NCBI GenBank assembly: GCA_028641055.1
Contig: CM054060.1
Span: 298,194,462-298,258,461, forward strand
Origin: Alopecurus myosuroides
Taxonomy: Eukaryota > Streptophyta > Magnoliopsida > Poales > Poaceae
Direction: 5' to 3'
Length of the DNA stretch: 64,000 nt
A program made the position numbers and the translations under genes. Positions 21,674 to 32,491 of this stretch are shown here, in pieces. The notes under the pieces are model-generated. The model saw only the letters and a list, made by a program, of their open reading frames with translations. It was not told where the DNA came from and searched no databases. Each line of letters starts with the position of its first letter. Position 1 is the first letter of the stretch.

Positions 21674-23270
21674 GACCCGATCTGAGCCCTCCTTGACGAG
21701 TCGATCTAGATCCGCATCCGAGATCTCCTCCAGCTTGCTCACCCATGCCGCCTCCGATGCCGTCTCCTGCCCCAAGTTCGGGGCGCGGATTAGACACTAC
21801 AGGGGAAAAACTCATGCGTGGCTCGGCAGTTTCAGTACCGCCGAGGATGCCGCCATGGCGTACGACGCCGCTGCCGTCGAGCTGCACGGCGCGAGGGCAA
21901 TAACCAACTTCAAGCAGCCCCTCCCGCACCTACAGGTCCCGGCCGAGTCATCTTGCGGCCGAGACACCAGGACCAATTTCCGCGGCGTATCGAGCACACG
22001 GAGCGGCAAGTTCAGGGCGCGGATTAGACAGTACCAAGGAAAATCTCAGCCGTGGCTCGGCACTTTCGATACCGCCGAGGACGCCGCCATGGCGTACGAC
22101 GCCGCTGCCGTCGAGCTGCACGGTGCGAGGGCAATAACCAACTTCAGGCAGCCCGCCGCTACTGACAATGACGGCGTCTCCCCGCTCCTAGCCGAGCCGT
22201 CCGGCCACGGCGTGCATCGGCAACCGAGCGGCGTACACACTGCGCCGCAGATATGGGACTGGAAGGGGAAAGGTGCGCGGTCGCTGGGAGGCTTCGGTAG
22301 CCAAGACCTGCCGCCGGCGGAGTGGCAGCAGGTGAACGACTTGCTGAAGGACATGGACTCCACCGAAGTAAGTTTGATCTGCAAATGCCTCTTCTTTGCT
22401 TTACATATCTTGTGACTCTATGGTCATGCTGATTTAGTTGTGCCATCAGGAGAGGGAGGCGCTGATGGAAGGGGCTGCAATTCTTCAGCATATTTCGCAG
22501 CTGACATGGAGATGGTGGCGCAAAACTGTGCTCTGCTGCAATAGTTAGTTTCTACTGCAGTAGTTGCTTTTGTTGCCTGGTCCTTTCTTAGTTTGATTAT
22601 GTTGGTACCTGCAATAGTTTAGCAGTATGTGGCAGCAGAATCATGCTCTTAGCAGTATGTCGAGGTCGTTGGGCTACTAGCAGGGAGTCTTGAACTAAGT
22701 ATCGATATTCCTAGTTGTAATTGATCAGTAGTTCAGTATGCATTCTGGACAGCTTAAACCCTTGAGGGCAGCCATGTACAGCTTCGCTAAGTTTTTCTTG
22801 CGCTACATGACATGGTGTAGCAAGAGTTGCTGGCAGAGGAACTGGTAGAGCAACTTCAAGCAGAGGATCTAATGACTCCACTTTATGTTGGAGATGGTCA
22901 TCATGCTGGACAACTAGATGAGATGCAAAGCACTCCAAGCGCACCAGCAGATGGTCCAACTGCAGAAGATCGAAGCTGGGAGTTGGAAGTGGTGATCTAT
23001 CTCATGTGAAATACTGAGCTGTGTCATGTGTCTTTTGGGAGCTGGAACTTGTGATCTTTCTCAATGTAATGGAGGAATACTTCTTCTCTGATGTCTTTTG
23101 GGAGCTGGAACTTGTGATCTCAGATATCTGTCATGTTTGTACTGAATTTAGTGACTCAATACCATGTGGCTGCCAAGTTACAAATGCTGTCAAGTTCTAG
23201 CTTAATTCTGACAAAATAGATGGTATCAATCATGCCAACAAATACAATTGACATCATAAAATAAACTCTC

Positions 23271-24933
23271 TGCATAAATCACATTGCATACCTAAAAATA
23301 TGTATATTACATAACATATGTTTGTCGGCACAGCCCCAGATCAACACACATCCGTGAGGGTGGATTCATGAGTCTCCGGACTGAAGAACCCTGATGAACA
23401 CAGAAAACAGAGGCGACGGGTTTTGCCATGCGTGAACTTTGCATCTTTTTGGGGTTTATCCTTTTATTCAGAGGAACACCAAACTCGGCCGATTTCAACA
23501 CTCTCCATGATCCTTTGCACCCGCGCCATCCCACTAACGAAATCGTGTGGAGCGATCCTGCAATAACGCTAACACTAATTTTGAATGTGTATAGGTACAC
23601 GACCACATCCTACTTTTTTTTAGATAAAGAATGTATATTAATATCGAAGAGATACAAATTATACCTATCCTCTGCAACAACGCAATAACCAGACTTATTA
23701 CGGATGCACACAGCCGAAATACAATAAGAAGAAGAAATAAAAAGATAGGTACTGCTAGAGGGTTGCAGTCCTTGGAGCAGCCGCACAGCCACCACCAAAA
23801 CAACACGTGATGTCCAATTCTTCAAAAGCAACGTCTTCAAGAAGACCGGTGCCAGGCACAACCAATTAAGGACAAACCTTGGGGTTTCACCCTGAAGATA
23901 ATCCTCGCTCTCAAAACAATGACTTCAACAAGACCACTGTCAGGCACAACCAATTAAGACCAGAACTTGGATTTTCACCCTGAAAGGTAGGAATTTGAAC
24001 TTCACCTATGCCGTATCCCCCTCATACATGCCGCTGCAACAAATCATGAAACACCAAGCCAATTCCTCCTTGACAGATTCAAACCACCATCTCCAGTCCT
24101 CAGATCTCGCCTCTATGTTATTCTCCGCTAGCACCATGGTATCCAGCAGAGTTTCGAAGCGCTCCCTCTGAAACCTGTCGGTCAGAAACGGGTGCGCACG
24201 ACCGAATCCCACCCGATCCAGCAATCTCCAGGCATAATGCGCCTATGTGAGTTCACCGGCGAAGCCTTCCGGAACTCTACACCGTGGATAGATCAAGAAG
24301 AACACATCAGGCAGATCGTAGTCATGGCACAGGAGAAACCCTAGGACCGCCGCCATTATTAAAAGTCTCGCAGACCCCGACGCTGCGAAACCACTCCTAG
24401 CAGCACAGGCACTACCGGAGGAGGTAAACCAGTGAATAGTTGTAGGAATCGCCGGCATGTGGAAGCATAGCCAGCCCATCCGCAGCCCCTGGCTGGCTGA
24501 AGCACACGTGCCCAGATCAACAAAGATCCAGGCCACCAGGCGCAGCCCATCAAGCGAGGCCAAGATCGGATCGCCCTCACCTCCTCCACCCACCGCGCCG
24601 CCGGTACCTACCGCCGCCGGCCCCCCAATCGACGGAGTCGCCTAGGGAACCAGCACACGGATCCGCCGCCGCCAACCGCCACCCGCCCTATGCCCGCGAT
24701 CCGGCGGCACTGCCCCGCACCCAGATTCGCCGATCGTGCGCCCACCACCCCTTCCGTCCGGGACGGCAAGGGCGCCGCCACCGCCGCGAGAGCCGGCGAC
24801 GGCAGCGGCCAAGGAACCTCGCGGGGAGAGGAGTTGTTAGGGTTTGGGGGGGCGCCTCCGGAGCCGCCCGAGGGGGAGCAGCCCGGGAGGGTTTCCGTGT
24901 TTTTTCAAACCACATCCTACTTATTCTAAACAT
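23271..24933 (-). repeat. Copia LTR copy 2, interrupted and truncated
   Basis: 23271-23615 matches 10657-11000 at a level obvious by eye (shared TGCATAAAT start, CACAGCC, GAGGGTGGATTCA, GAACACCAAACTC and CGTGTGGAGCGATCCTGC). Homology resumes at 24909-24933 after a retroposon, then stops where a different copia LTR begins at 24934. It has no linked pol, so it is a solo or broken LTR. Confidence 0.85.
23616..24908 (-). mobile_element. Non-autonomous poly(A) retroposon (LINE-mobilised type)
   Basis: On the minus strand it starts in GC-rich sequence with an AACCCTAACAA leader near 24845 and ends in an A-run after TTTATCTA. The 14-bp string ACCACATCCTACTT flanks it exactly (23602-23615 and 24909-24922). 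The related LTR at 10657-11110 shows the same string once, uninterrupted (about 10981-10994): an empty site. No long ORF, endonuclease or RT was found. Two diverged ~62-bp units with CAGGCACAACCAATTAAG lie about 90 bp apart near the 3' end (about 23835-23985). It is probably copied in trans by a LINE. Confidence 0.88.
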
Positions 24934-25079
24934 TGTTAGATAAACCTACCGTGTTAGACTAGGATCGTATTATATGTCCGTTGTCCAGCCCAAGTCGGTT
25001 CTATCTCTCCTATATATACAATGTAATAGCCACCGGATCAATTAAGCAATATATAAGTTATTACTTTCTCCAATTATCA
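24934..25079 (+). repeat. 5' LTR (146 bp) of the short-LTR copia
   Basis: Starts TGTTAGATAAACC and ends ATTATCA, right before the primer site. It includes CTATATATACAA (about 25011-25022), a TATA-like element. It is inferred from position because the 3' LTR is missing. Confidence 0.75.
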
Positions 25080-25090
25080 TGGTATCAGAC
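25080..25090 (+). other. Primer binding site of the short-LTR copia
   Basis: TGGTATCAGAC directly follows the LTR. It matches the initiator tRNA-Met primer site except near its end. Confidence 0.75.
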
Positions 25091-25112
25091 GCCTAGGTTT
25101 TCCGCACCTAGT

Positions 25113-25961
25113 ATGGCGCAGCCGCCAAAACCACCTCCGCCGCCTGCGCGGTACCTCGTCTCCGTCACCGAATTCTGCGCCGCCGAACCTACTACCAACT
25201 CTCTCGAGAACCCAATGCAACTAGCTCCAATCTCTCTCGCCGATTCTATTGCCTATGGTTCTTCCTTCATCCCCGTGTATCTTGACCTTACTTCCCACAA
25301 CTACTATCATTGGCACCACCTTTTTCATATTCATCTCGGCAGATGCGGTCTTCGACATCACATCGAGCCCACGTCCATCCCGCAGCCGGACAACCCGCGC
25401 TGGATCAAGGACGATCTCACAATCATCCAATGGATCTACACGAGGATCCCCACCGAGTTGTTCAATCTTGTCTCCAGTGACGATGCCACGGCGGCAGAGC
25501 TATGGGCCTCTCTCCGCCAGCTCTGCCAGGACAATAGCGACGCTCGCATCAACTCGCTACACACGGAGATCCGTACCCTCGTCCAAGGAGATTCACCGGT
25601 CTCTGTCTTCTGTCAGCGGATCAAGTCCATCGGTGATCGTGTGGAAGATCACACCCTCATCAACGCACTCCTTGTCGGCCTCGGCGAGCAGTTCGACAAG
25701 CAGGTTGGCTTTATCCCAACGATGCGCCCTCCTCCTATGTTCGCCGAGGTACGCTCCATGTTGCAGCTCGAATCCATGACCCAGACTCGCAAGGCCGCTC
25801 ATCCGCCTCATGTTTTTCATATAAGCACCAACGACCGGCCTTCAGCTCCTGCACCTCTTGCGCCTCCCATGCCCGCGCCATCTGCATCAGTGCAGACTCC
25901 TCCGGGTTGGCCCCCAAGCCCTAACTACCATGGCAAAAATCCGGTGTACCGGCTGCCGTAA
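25113..25961 (+). CDS. Copia gag (capsid region), open
   Basis: About 282 residues from ATG 25113 (MAQPPKPPPPPARYLV). The frame is open upstream to 24981, but that part is LTR and primer site. It contains the copia capsid pattern (YYHWHHLFHIHLGRCGLRHHI, then WIYTRIPTELFNLV, ELWASLRQLCQD, LINALLVGLGEQF). It would form the particle shell. The stop at 25959-25961 comes in a Pro-rich linker, before any zinc knuckle; none was found downstream, so the nucleocapsid part is missing or not recognisable. Confidence 0.8.
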   Translation: MAQPPKPPPPPARYLVSVTEFCAAEPTTNSLENPMQLAPISLADSIAYGSSFIPVYLDLTSHNYYHWHHLFHIHLGRCGLRHHIEPTSIPQPDNPRWIKDDLTIIQWIYTRIPTELFNLVSSDDATAAELWASLRQLCQDNSDARINSLHTEIRTLVQGDSPVSVFCQRIKSIGDRVEDHTLINALLVGLGEQFDKQVGFIPTMRPPPMFAEVRSMLQLESMTQTRKAAHPPHVFHISTNDRPSAPAPLAPPMPAPSASVQTPPGWPPSPNYHGKNPVYRLP

Positions 25962-26106
25962 CCTCGTGGCGGCGCTTCTTCTTTGACAATCGCCTCTCCA
26001 TCACCACCAGTGTCGCCCAACGATCCCTCTACCTGGCGCCCCGCACACGATCCCTGGACTGGCCTCGTGCAAGCGTGGACAATTCCCTGGACACCGCCGT
26101 CTCCCC

Positions 26107-29053
26107 ATGGTGCCCCGCCAGCTTACTCCGGCACTTGGAGCCCTGGTCTTCGCCAGCAATAGGAGCTCCCGGTCTCCTTGGTGTTCGCCCACCTCCCCAT
26201 GTTTACACTGCGATGCCGACGCCGATATACGGCGCCATGCTTCATCGCCTGCCTACGGTGCCCTCGCACCATCCTATTCGGCTACCTCGCCGTTTACGTC
26301 CTACATGCATGGACCGCCAGCTCTCCCGTACCTGCCTGCACCACCGGCTCCATCGGCTACTCTGCACGCGCCTCCGACCTCGTCTGCAACACCAAGCTGG
26401 GATCAAGCAGCTTTCATCGCCGCCACGAACAAATTCACTCTCAACAACCAAGGTACGGATTGGATTTTGGACTCTGGCGCATCCTCGCGTATGTCTTCTA
26501 ATATAAATTTGTTGTCATCTTGTTTTCCTTCACAATTTTCATCCATCATTGTTGGTAAAGGTTTGTCCATCCCTATAACATGCACCTGTAACTCTTATAT
26601 TTCCAATCCCACTCACAATTTAACATTCTTGTTGCTCCCTCTTTAATTAAAAATCTCATCTTCGTTCGACAGTTTACTACTAACAACTCTGTCACCTTAG
26701 AATTTGACCCTCTTGGTTTATCTATGAAGAACCTCATCGCCCGGATGGTTCTTGCTCGCTACAATAGTGACATTTATCCTCTTCATGGCGAGCCATCCTC
26801 TACACCCCATGCCATGCTTGCCTCCGTTGACCTTTAGCATCGACTACTAGGACATCCCAATAAAGCCACACTTTCCTCCATGTTGCAAGAATTGTGTAAT
26901 GCTTGTCAGTGCGGCAAACATGTTCGTCTACCTTTTACTACTTCCACCACGACTTGTTTCTTTCCTTTTGAGTTACTCCATTGTGATTTATGGACATCTC
27001 CTATTTCTAGTATATCTGGCTTTAAATATTACTTAGTTATACTCAATGATTACTCTCATTACATATGGACTTTTCCTTTGCGTGCAAAATCCGATGCTCA
27101 CACCGTTTTCATCAATTTTCATCAATATGCCCTAGTACACTCCGGTCTTCCCATACGTTTTATCCAATGTGATAATGGACGTGAATTCAATAACATTAAG
27201 AATCATAATTTCTTCATATCCATTGGATCTTCTTCGTTTTTCTTGCCCATACACGTCACCACAAAACGGAAAAGCCAAACGATCTCTTCGATCTATCAAT
27301 GACATTTTACGAACCTTACTCATTCAATCCTCTCTACCTTCTCGCTTTTTGGTTGAAGCATTACGTACCGCCACTAATCTCCTTAATATCCAACCCACTA
27401 AAACTTGCCCCCTCTCCAATCCTTTCAATCTCGCGAACTATTCATACTTGAATTTCGTATAGAAGAATCCAACTCGAAATGCTAGTTTTTCTCGATCATC
27501 CGGACTATTTGTCTCTCCGTATTTTTGGTTGTCTCTGTTTTCCAAACACCACCGCCACCACCAAGAAACTCGACCCTCGTTCTCTGCGTTGTGTCTATCT
27601 TGGGCCATCTGATGATCACAAAGGCTCTCGCTGCTATGATCCGTCCTCTGGGCGTGTCCTACTATCTCGTCATGTCATTTTTTATCAACAAACTTTTCCA
27701 TATTCTCCTATGTCTTCTACCACCATCGCCACCTCTAACTTACCAACCCCACCTCCTACATGCAGCCCTATTTTTACTACACCTATCATTCATACATCTC
27801 CAAGCAATTCCGAAGCCAGCCCACCCACACCAAACACTGCCGATGCAGGTTCTTCCACCGCGGCAGCATTTTCTCCAGATTTCTCTACCGCGGAAGACTT
27901 TTCTCCCGTTTTCTCTGCCGGGGCAGCCCCCTCGCCCGCTACTCCTTACTCTGTCGCGACAGAACTTTCTGCCAATTCCTCTACCGCGGCCACACACGAT
28001 GACGTTTCTCCTTCTCCTACATCTTTTGACCCTCCTATTCCTCCTCATGTTGTTTTTGTTCCAATTCCCAAAAATAATCATGTCATGCGCACACGAGGTA
28101 AACGCGGCTTTCATCTACATGTCTGCAAACTGAACCTGACCACTTCATCCATAATTTCCCCATCCCAACATCTTATAAACGTGCTCTTCTTGATCCACTT
28201 TGGCATGCGGTCATGTGTGATGATTTTGATGCTCTCACTCAAAATAACACATGGACCCTTGTTCCCAAACCGTCTAATGCCAATGTAGTCTCCGGAAAAT
28301 GGATTTTTCTCCACAAATTTCACGGTGACGGTTCCCATGCATGTTACAAAGCTCATTGGGTTTGTCGGGGATTTTCTCAACAACCAGGTGTCGATTTTGA
28401 TGAGACTTTCTCTCTTGTTGTTAAACCTAGCACCATTCATGTTGTACTTAGTATTGATGTTTCTTCTTCTTGGCCCATTCATCAACTTGATGTAAAAAAT
28501 GCTTTTCTTAATGGTACACTCATTGAAATTGTCTATAGTCAGCAACTATCGGGTTTTGAGAATCCCACTTCTCCTGATCACATATGTCTTCTTCACAAAT
28601 CCTTGTATGGTCTCAAACAAGCACCTCGAGCATGGTTCCAGCGGTTTGCTGCCTTCGTTCAAACTATAGGCTTTACACCCTACAAATCTGATTCTTCCTT
28701 ATTTATTTTTCATTCTTCCAAACACACTGCATATCTTCTTCTATATGTTGATGACATTATCCTCACTGCTTCTTCTGATTCTTTCTTACATCACATTATA
28801 TCCTCACTTAATCATGAGTTCTCTATGACTGTCCTCGGTCCTCTCCATCAGTTTCTTGGTGTTGCTGTCTCTCGTTCTCCTACTAGCCTTTTTCTTTCTC
28901 AACGTCAATATATACTTGATTTGTTAGCCTGAGCAGGCATGTCTGATTGTCAACCTCCTCGCACACCGGCTGATGTTGGATCTAAACTCTCAGCTGATGG
29001 TGCTCCTATCCCTGATCCTAGCCTCTATCGTAGTTTGACCGGTGCACTACTAT
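26107..29053 (+). pseudogene. Copia pol (protease, integrase, reverse transcriptase), broken
   Basis: Domains are in copia order but in several frames. Protease: DWILDSGASSRM at about 26458. Integrase: LLGHPNKATL near 26846, C-QCGK, HCDLW near 26970 and CDNGREF near 27170; a frameshift near 27240 then leads to NGKAKRS, where the catalytic Glu of the usual KAER motif is Lys. A Pro/Ser-rich linker with TAA/TAE-FS repeats follows (about 27720-28070). RT is open at 28213-28932 (VSGKWIF, DVKNAFLNG, LYGLKQAPRAWF, YVDDIILT), ending at TGA 28930 where copia usually has Arg. YRSLTGAL marks the RNase H approach before truncation. Not functional. Confidence 0.88.
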
Positions 29054-29593
29054 CGAGAAATCATAGTAAGGTTCATGGACGGGGGTGCCATAAGCCTACT
29101 GGTAGAACCGCGGGGAGGACGTGGAAGAACTGAAACGAGAACACCGAGTTTACCCAGGTTCGGTACATCACAACTAGGCGGCGTTCCTACTCCCGCAATC
29201 TCACTAAATTAGCGATGAAGCCTGAAGTATACAGAGTAAAATTGTGAGTATGGTTTCGCTAAATCGGTGAGGATGAACTTCTCGACGAGTTGGCTTCTAG
29301 CTAACTTGTCTTTGTCTTTTCCCCCGTCTGACTTTATATAGATAGTCAGACTAGGAATTCCAAGAAGAAAACCTAGAAGACTACAGAAAATATCTAACTT
29401 GGAAAGTAAGGAATCCGGCTTCTCCTCCAAGTCGTACCACGTTGGGCCATGGTCCGAGTTCTTATAGAATCCGACTTCCTGCGGGCCAGCTTACTGGGCC
29501 GCCCAATGGACTCTGTTCCATTGCCTATGGGCCACCCTAGTAATCCGGCTTCGGCCAATGCTAGATATACCACTAATTGGCATATATCCAACA
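29054..29593 (-). repeat. Partial Tat-like LTR
   Basis: Starts TGTTGGATATATGCC on the minus strand after the purine tract. It includes several GGGCC/GGCCC motifs (29440-29535) and a CTATATAAAG TATA box at about 29333-29342 (minus strand). The left end lacks a CA terminus, so it is truncated. Confidence 0.7.
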
Positions 29594-29973
29594 GTAGCCC
29601 CCAAGAAGGATTAAGACTTCATTGTGTCGTTCCTTGTGGATTTGTATTTCTTCACAAATGTCGGCGTTTTGTCTTGATTCTTCTTTCAGTAAAAATCTTC
29701 AATGCCAAACTCGGATTTACTGAAATCCGGCATTTCTTCCACGAGTCTTCGCGGAGAAGGAACCTGTGATGCAAGAGGTGAAATCTTGATGATTTCACGA
29801 ACGTCTGGGTTCAATCAAAATATTGAACCCATTTCTCTGCAGATTCTTGCGCGAGAAACTAGGAGATAGCAATAATCACCCCACCCCCTCGTTTCCCGGA
29901 TTTTCGGGCGTTACACGCGTTGAGCATCCAACGGCTAAAAGAGCCGTTAGAGCGAATCTCAACACATCCTGGC

Positions 29974-29980
29974 TATAAAT
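29974..29980 (+). promoter_or_regulatory. TATA box of antisense gene in the Tat-like fragment
   Basis: TATAAAT is followed by a CT-rich leader and, at 30154, an ATG. The + strand here is antisense to the element. The frame from 30154 closes after about 40 codons, while another frame (30288-30479) is Pro/Asp/Glu-rich; the gene is cut by copy E at 30466. It matches in position the antisense promoter near 46505 in the complete element. Confidence 0.55.
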
Positions 29981-30465
29981 AGCCGCCTCGGGGTCTCCGG
30001 CTCACCTTCCACATTCTCTTCCTCCATAGCCTTCAGCACTGCCACTCCTAGTCCTCGAGCGAAAGCACACAGAGAAAAACGCGAACCCGAGCCCCGAATC
30101 CTCACCGGATAAAACCATCGGTGGTTCTTACTCCCGGTTGCGCCGCCCACAAATGAACACCGGAAGCTCACACGCGCAACCGAGACCGCTACCATCGAGG
30201 ACCTCATCCAGGACCTCGACCCCATCGTCGAAACATCTCCAAACGTCTCTACAGACACACCGGAGGCCTCCGTGAGCGCGCCGGCGGGTGGGGATCTTCA
30301 TCCCGCCGCCCTCGACCACTACTCCTCCTCCTCCCTTCCTCGATACTGAGGAGGGGGAAACTTTAATTCACGACGGTGAAAACATGGTGGCCACCGTCAC
30401 CGCCGGAGTCGAGGAAGAAGATGGGGGAGATGCCGGAAACTGGAGCCACTGCAACGTGACCCCGA

Positions 30466-32491
30466 TGAACGTGCAATGATGTCACCTAGAGGGTGGGTGA
30501 ATATGCGATTAAAACTTTTCCGTTTAATGCTTGCTCAATGCGGAAATAAACTAGGTGTTTAAATTAACAAGCATACAACCTAAATATTATAGGGTCAACT
30601 AGGTTCACCAACAACTTATGCTAAGCAAGACAAGTAACAAGGTGATAGCAATATATATAACTTCAAGCTCGAAGGCTATCACAATGTAAATTGCATAAGT
30701 AAAAATCTCGGGTATATAAATAACCGAGGCACACAGAGACGATGATGTATTCCCGAGTTCCTCTCACAAGGGGAGTACGTCTCGTTGGAGGGGTGTGAGC
30801 TCACCACAAAGGCCTACTCAACGCCACAAAGGTCTCACCCTATTCTCCGATGAACCCCGCCACAAAGGCCTAGTTCACCTTCCACTATTTGCAACCTTCG
30901 ATCGAGGCACACATCCACAACTTAATTGGAGGCTCTCGATGTCACCACAATCTTAGGGCACACATCCACAACTCAATTAGAGGCTCCCAAGAACACCACA
31001 AAGTCGTCTAGGGTCCAAGACCCAGGAGTAACAAGTCCACAAACTTTCACTTCCACGAATCCTCGTGGAGAGAGCAAACCGATGCAAATGCCAAGAGCAC
31101 AAGTGCTCAAATCCTCCACTCTCAAATTCCAACAAAGCAACAAATTCTTATGGGGAAATAAGAGAGGAAGAACAATGGAGAAGAAACACAAAGAACTCCA
31201 AGATCTAGATTCACTAAGTTCCCCTTACTAAGAGGAGAGATGGATTGGTGGAATTGTGGATCTAGATCTCTTCTAACTTCTCCCTCAAAGATATGCAAGA
31301 ATCATAGGAGGGATTAAGAGAGGGGAAAGCTTTCCAAGATCAACAATGGTGGGAGAGAGAGAAAAAAACGTGTTGGGCAGCCTTGGGGTCAAGGGGAAGA
31401 AGGCCCCCTTAAATAGGAGACCCAAAATATGACTGTTATGTGAAAATCTCGCCCAGCTGCGGTACTACCGCTAGGCCCAGCGGTACTACCGCTACGGGGC
31501 GCTTCTGTACTGGTTTGGGCGGTACTGGGGCGGTATCGGACCAGTACTATCGCCGGAACAAAAACAACAAAAACACCCGATACGAAAACGGTCATAACTT
31601 TTGTGTCCGGACTCCGTTTTTGATGATCTTGGGCTCGTTGAAATCGCAACGACGAGATCTACAAGATACTGAAGAGAAACATCATTTTACAACAATGAAA
31701 CTTAAAACCAAATGGGGAAAGGAAAGACCTTTCTAAAAATGACCAACCGGGAAAACCTTCAACAACAAAAACTCAATAAGTGTTTCAAGCGAAAAAGTTT
31801 TTGATGAACTTAGCCTTGTCATGAAGATCCAAACAAGTACCAAAACCCATAGAGATAAAATCCAAATAAGAACCAAGAAAGATGATATGCAAGAGTGCAA
31901 ACGTTTAACCTCTCCACAACGATTCGATCAAGTTACTCACTTGAGAGCCCCTCTTGATAGTACGAGTATCGATCCTATAACCCGGTCTCCCCAAAAGTAT
32001 GAGACGGGTAAAATAGACAAACCTATCAAGATTATACCTTTGCCTTGAGCATTCCACTTGAGCTAGATGATGAAGATCTTGACTCTCTCAAGTTGGATCT
32101 TCTTTCTTGATCGTGCTAGCTAGCACTTGCTCCGCTTGAAGAAGACTTGCAAGTTGCTCCCCCATACACCATTATGGGAGAGACCCTTTTCGGCACATCT
32201 TCAAAATGCCACAATCTCCAAATGGGTGGAAATCATCAAGCATAGGATTTATTCAAGATGCTTCACTTGAGCTTCCATGTCAAGCTAGATGCCAAACACG
32301 ACTTGACGACATAGACCATGAGCTATATGAAATCTTCCTTTTGAAGCATGCCCATGGAAAGATACCTAACCACAAATAGAGATACCACACACACATATAA
32401 TGGGTTAGTTCACAAAGCTATATGGACAATTGCTTACCATACCACGAGATACACAATCCCACTAGGTACATCTTGTAGCTTTGTGTGTTGA
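30466..32491 (-). repeat. 3' LTR of copy E, part 1 (R/U5 and part of U3)
   Basis: The reverse complement matches LTR A (for example 30490-31330 with 8560-9430). It begins TGAACG at 30466, the complement of the CA end. It contains a TATTTAA core promoter (about 31409-31416, minus strand) and a palindrome cluster (31459-31560). It ends with GTTGA at 32487-32491, the TSD of the Tat-like element. Confidence 0.92.
31459..31560 (-). repeat. Cluster of 13-bp palindromes GCGGTACTACCGC, LTR E promoter region
   Basis: Exact copies at 31459 and 31480, then degenerate ones to about 31555. The cluster sits just upstream of the TATA-like site in the LTR's own direction, between sequences that match LTR A on both sides. 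This is where LTR A has the CCGGAGTCTCCGG cluster. Confidence 0.85.

Larger units (their letters stand above)
14489..21772 (-). mobile_element. L1-type LINE inserted antisense into the AP2 gene
   Basis: A 7.28 kb insertion bounded by CAAGTT in the host exon on both sides (14483-14488 and 21773-21778), the remains of a target-site duplication. On the minus strand it carries ORF1 (RNA-binding) and ORF2 (endonuclease/reverse transcriptase), then a 3' UTR of about 170 bp with AATAAA. No clear poly(A) tail remains. The 5' end falls about 100 bp before the first ORF1 ATG while the frame stays open to the junction, so the copy is probably 5'-truncated. Both ORFs are otherwise uninterrupted. Confidence 0.9.
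14145..23009 (+). pseudogene. AP2/ERF-domain transcription factor gene with three AP2-like repeats, split by a LINE
   Basis: ATG 14145 opens MSEKAAGAAG. AP2-like repeat 1 (about 14225-14385: TEFRGV...TFDTTEDAARAFDALA...NFKQP) lacks part of the usual beta-sheet core. Repeat 2 starts TNFRGVWPTRSGKF at about 14448, is cut at 14488 by the LINE, and resumes in frame at 21776 ([20 protein letters not shown]...NFKQP). Repeat 3 is at about 21975-22160. Linkers before repeats 2 and 3 match (LQVPA...GRDT), so the gene grew by unit duplication. A donor (GAA|GTAAGT, about 22368) and an acceptor near 22449 suggest an intron; 22821-23009 may be a last exon. AP2 domains bind GCC-box or DRE-like DNA in the nucleus. 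The insertion should abolish the product. The 3' flank holds a 62-bp duplication (about 23032 and 23094). Confidence 0.85.
24934..29053 (+). mobile_element. Decayed Ty1/copia element with short LTR, 3' end deleted
   Basis: A 146-bp LTR, an initiator-tRNA-Met-like primer site, an open gag and a broken pol in the copia order protease, integrase, RT. It stops abruptly at about 29053, within the start of the RNase H region, where Tat-like sequence begins. No 3' LTR is present. It sits inside LTR copy 2 (left junction 24933/24934). Confidence 0.88.
29054..30465 (-). mobile_element. Tat-like Ty3/gypsy fragment, reverse orientation (LTR plus 3' interior)
   Basis: On the minus strand a purine tract (CTTGGGGGCTAC) meets TGTTGGATATATG at 29593, marking the start of a 3' LTR. 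The LTR runs left to about 29054, where it is cut. Rightward, 29594-30465 is the 3' part of the interior, carrying the promoter and start of an antisense gene comparable to that of the complete Tat-like element. LTR sequence differs from the 32492 element, so it is another family. Confidence 0.7.
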
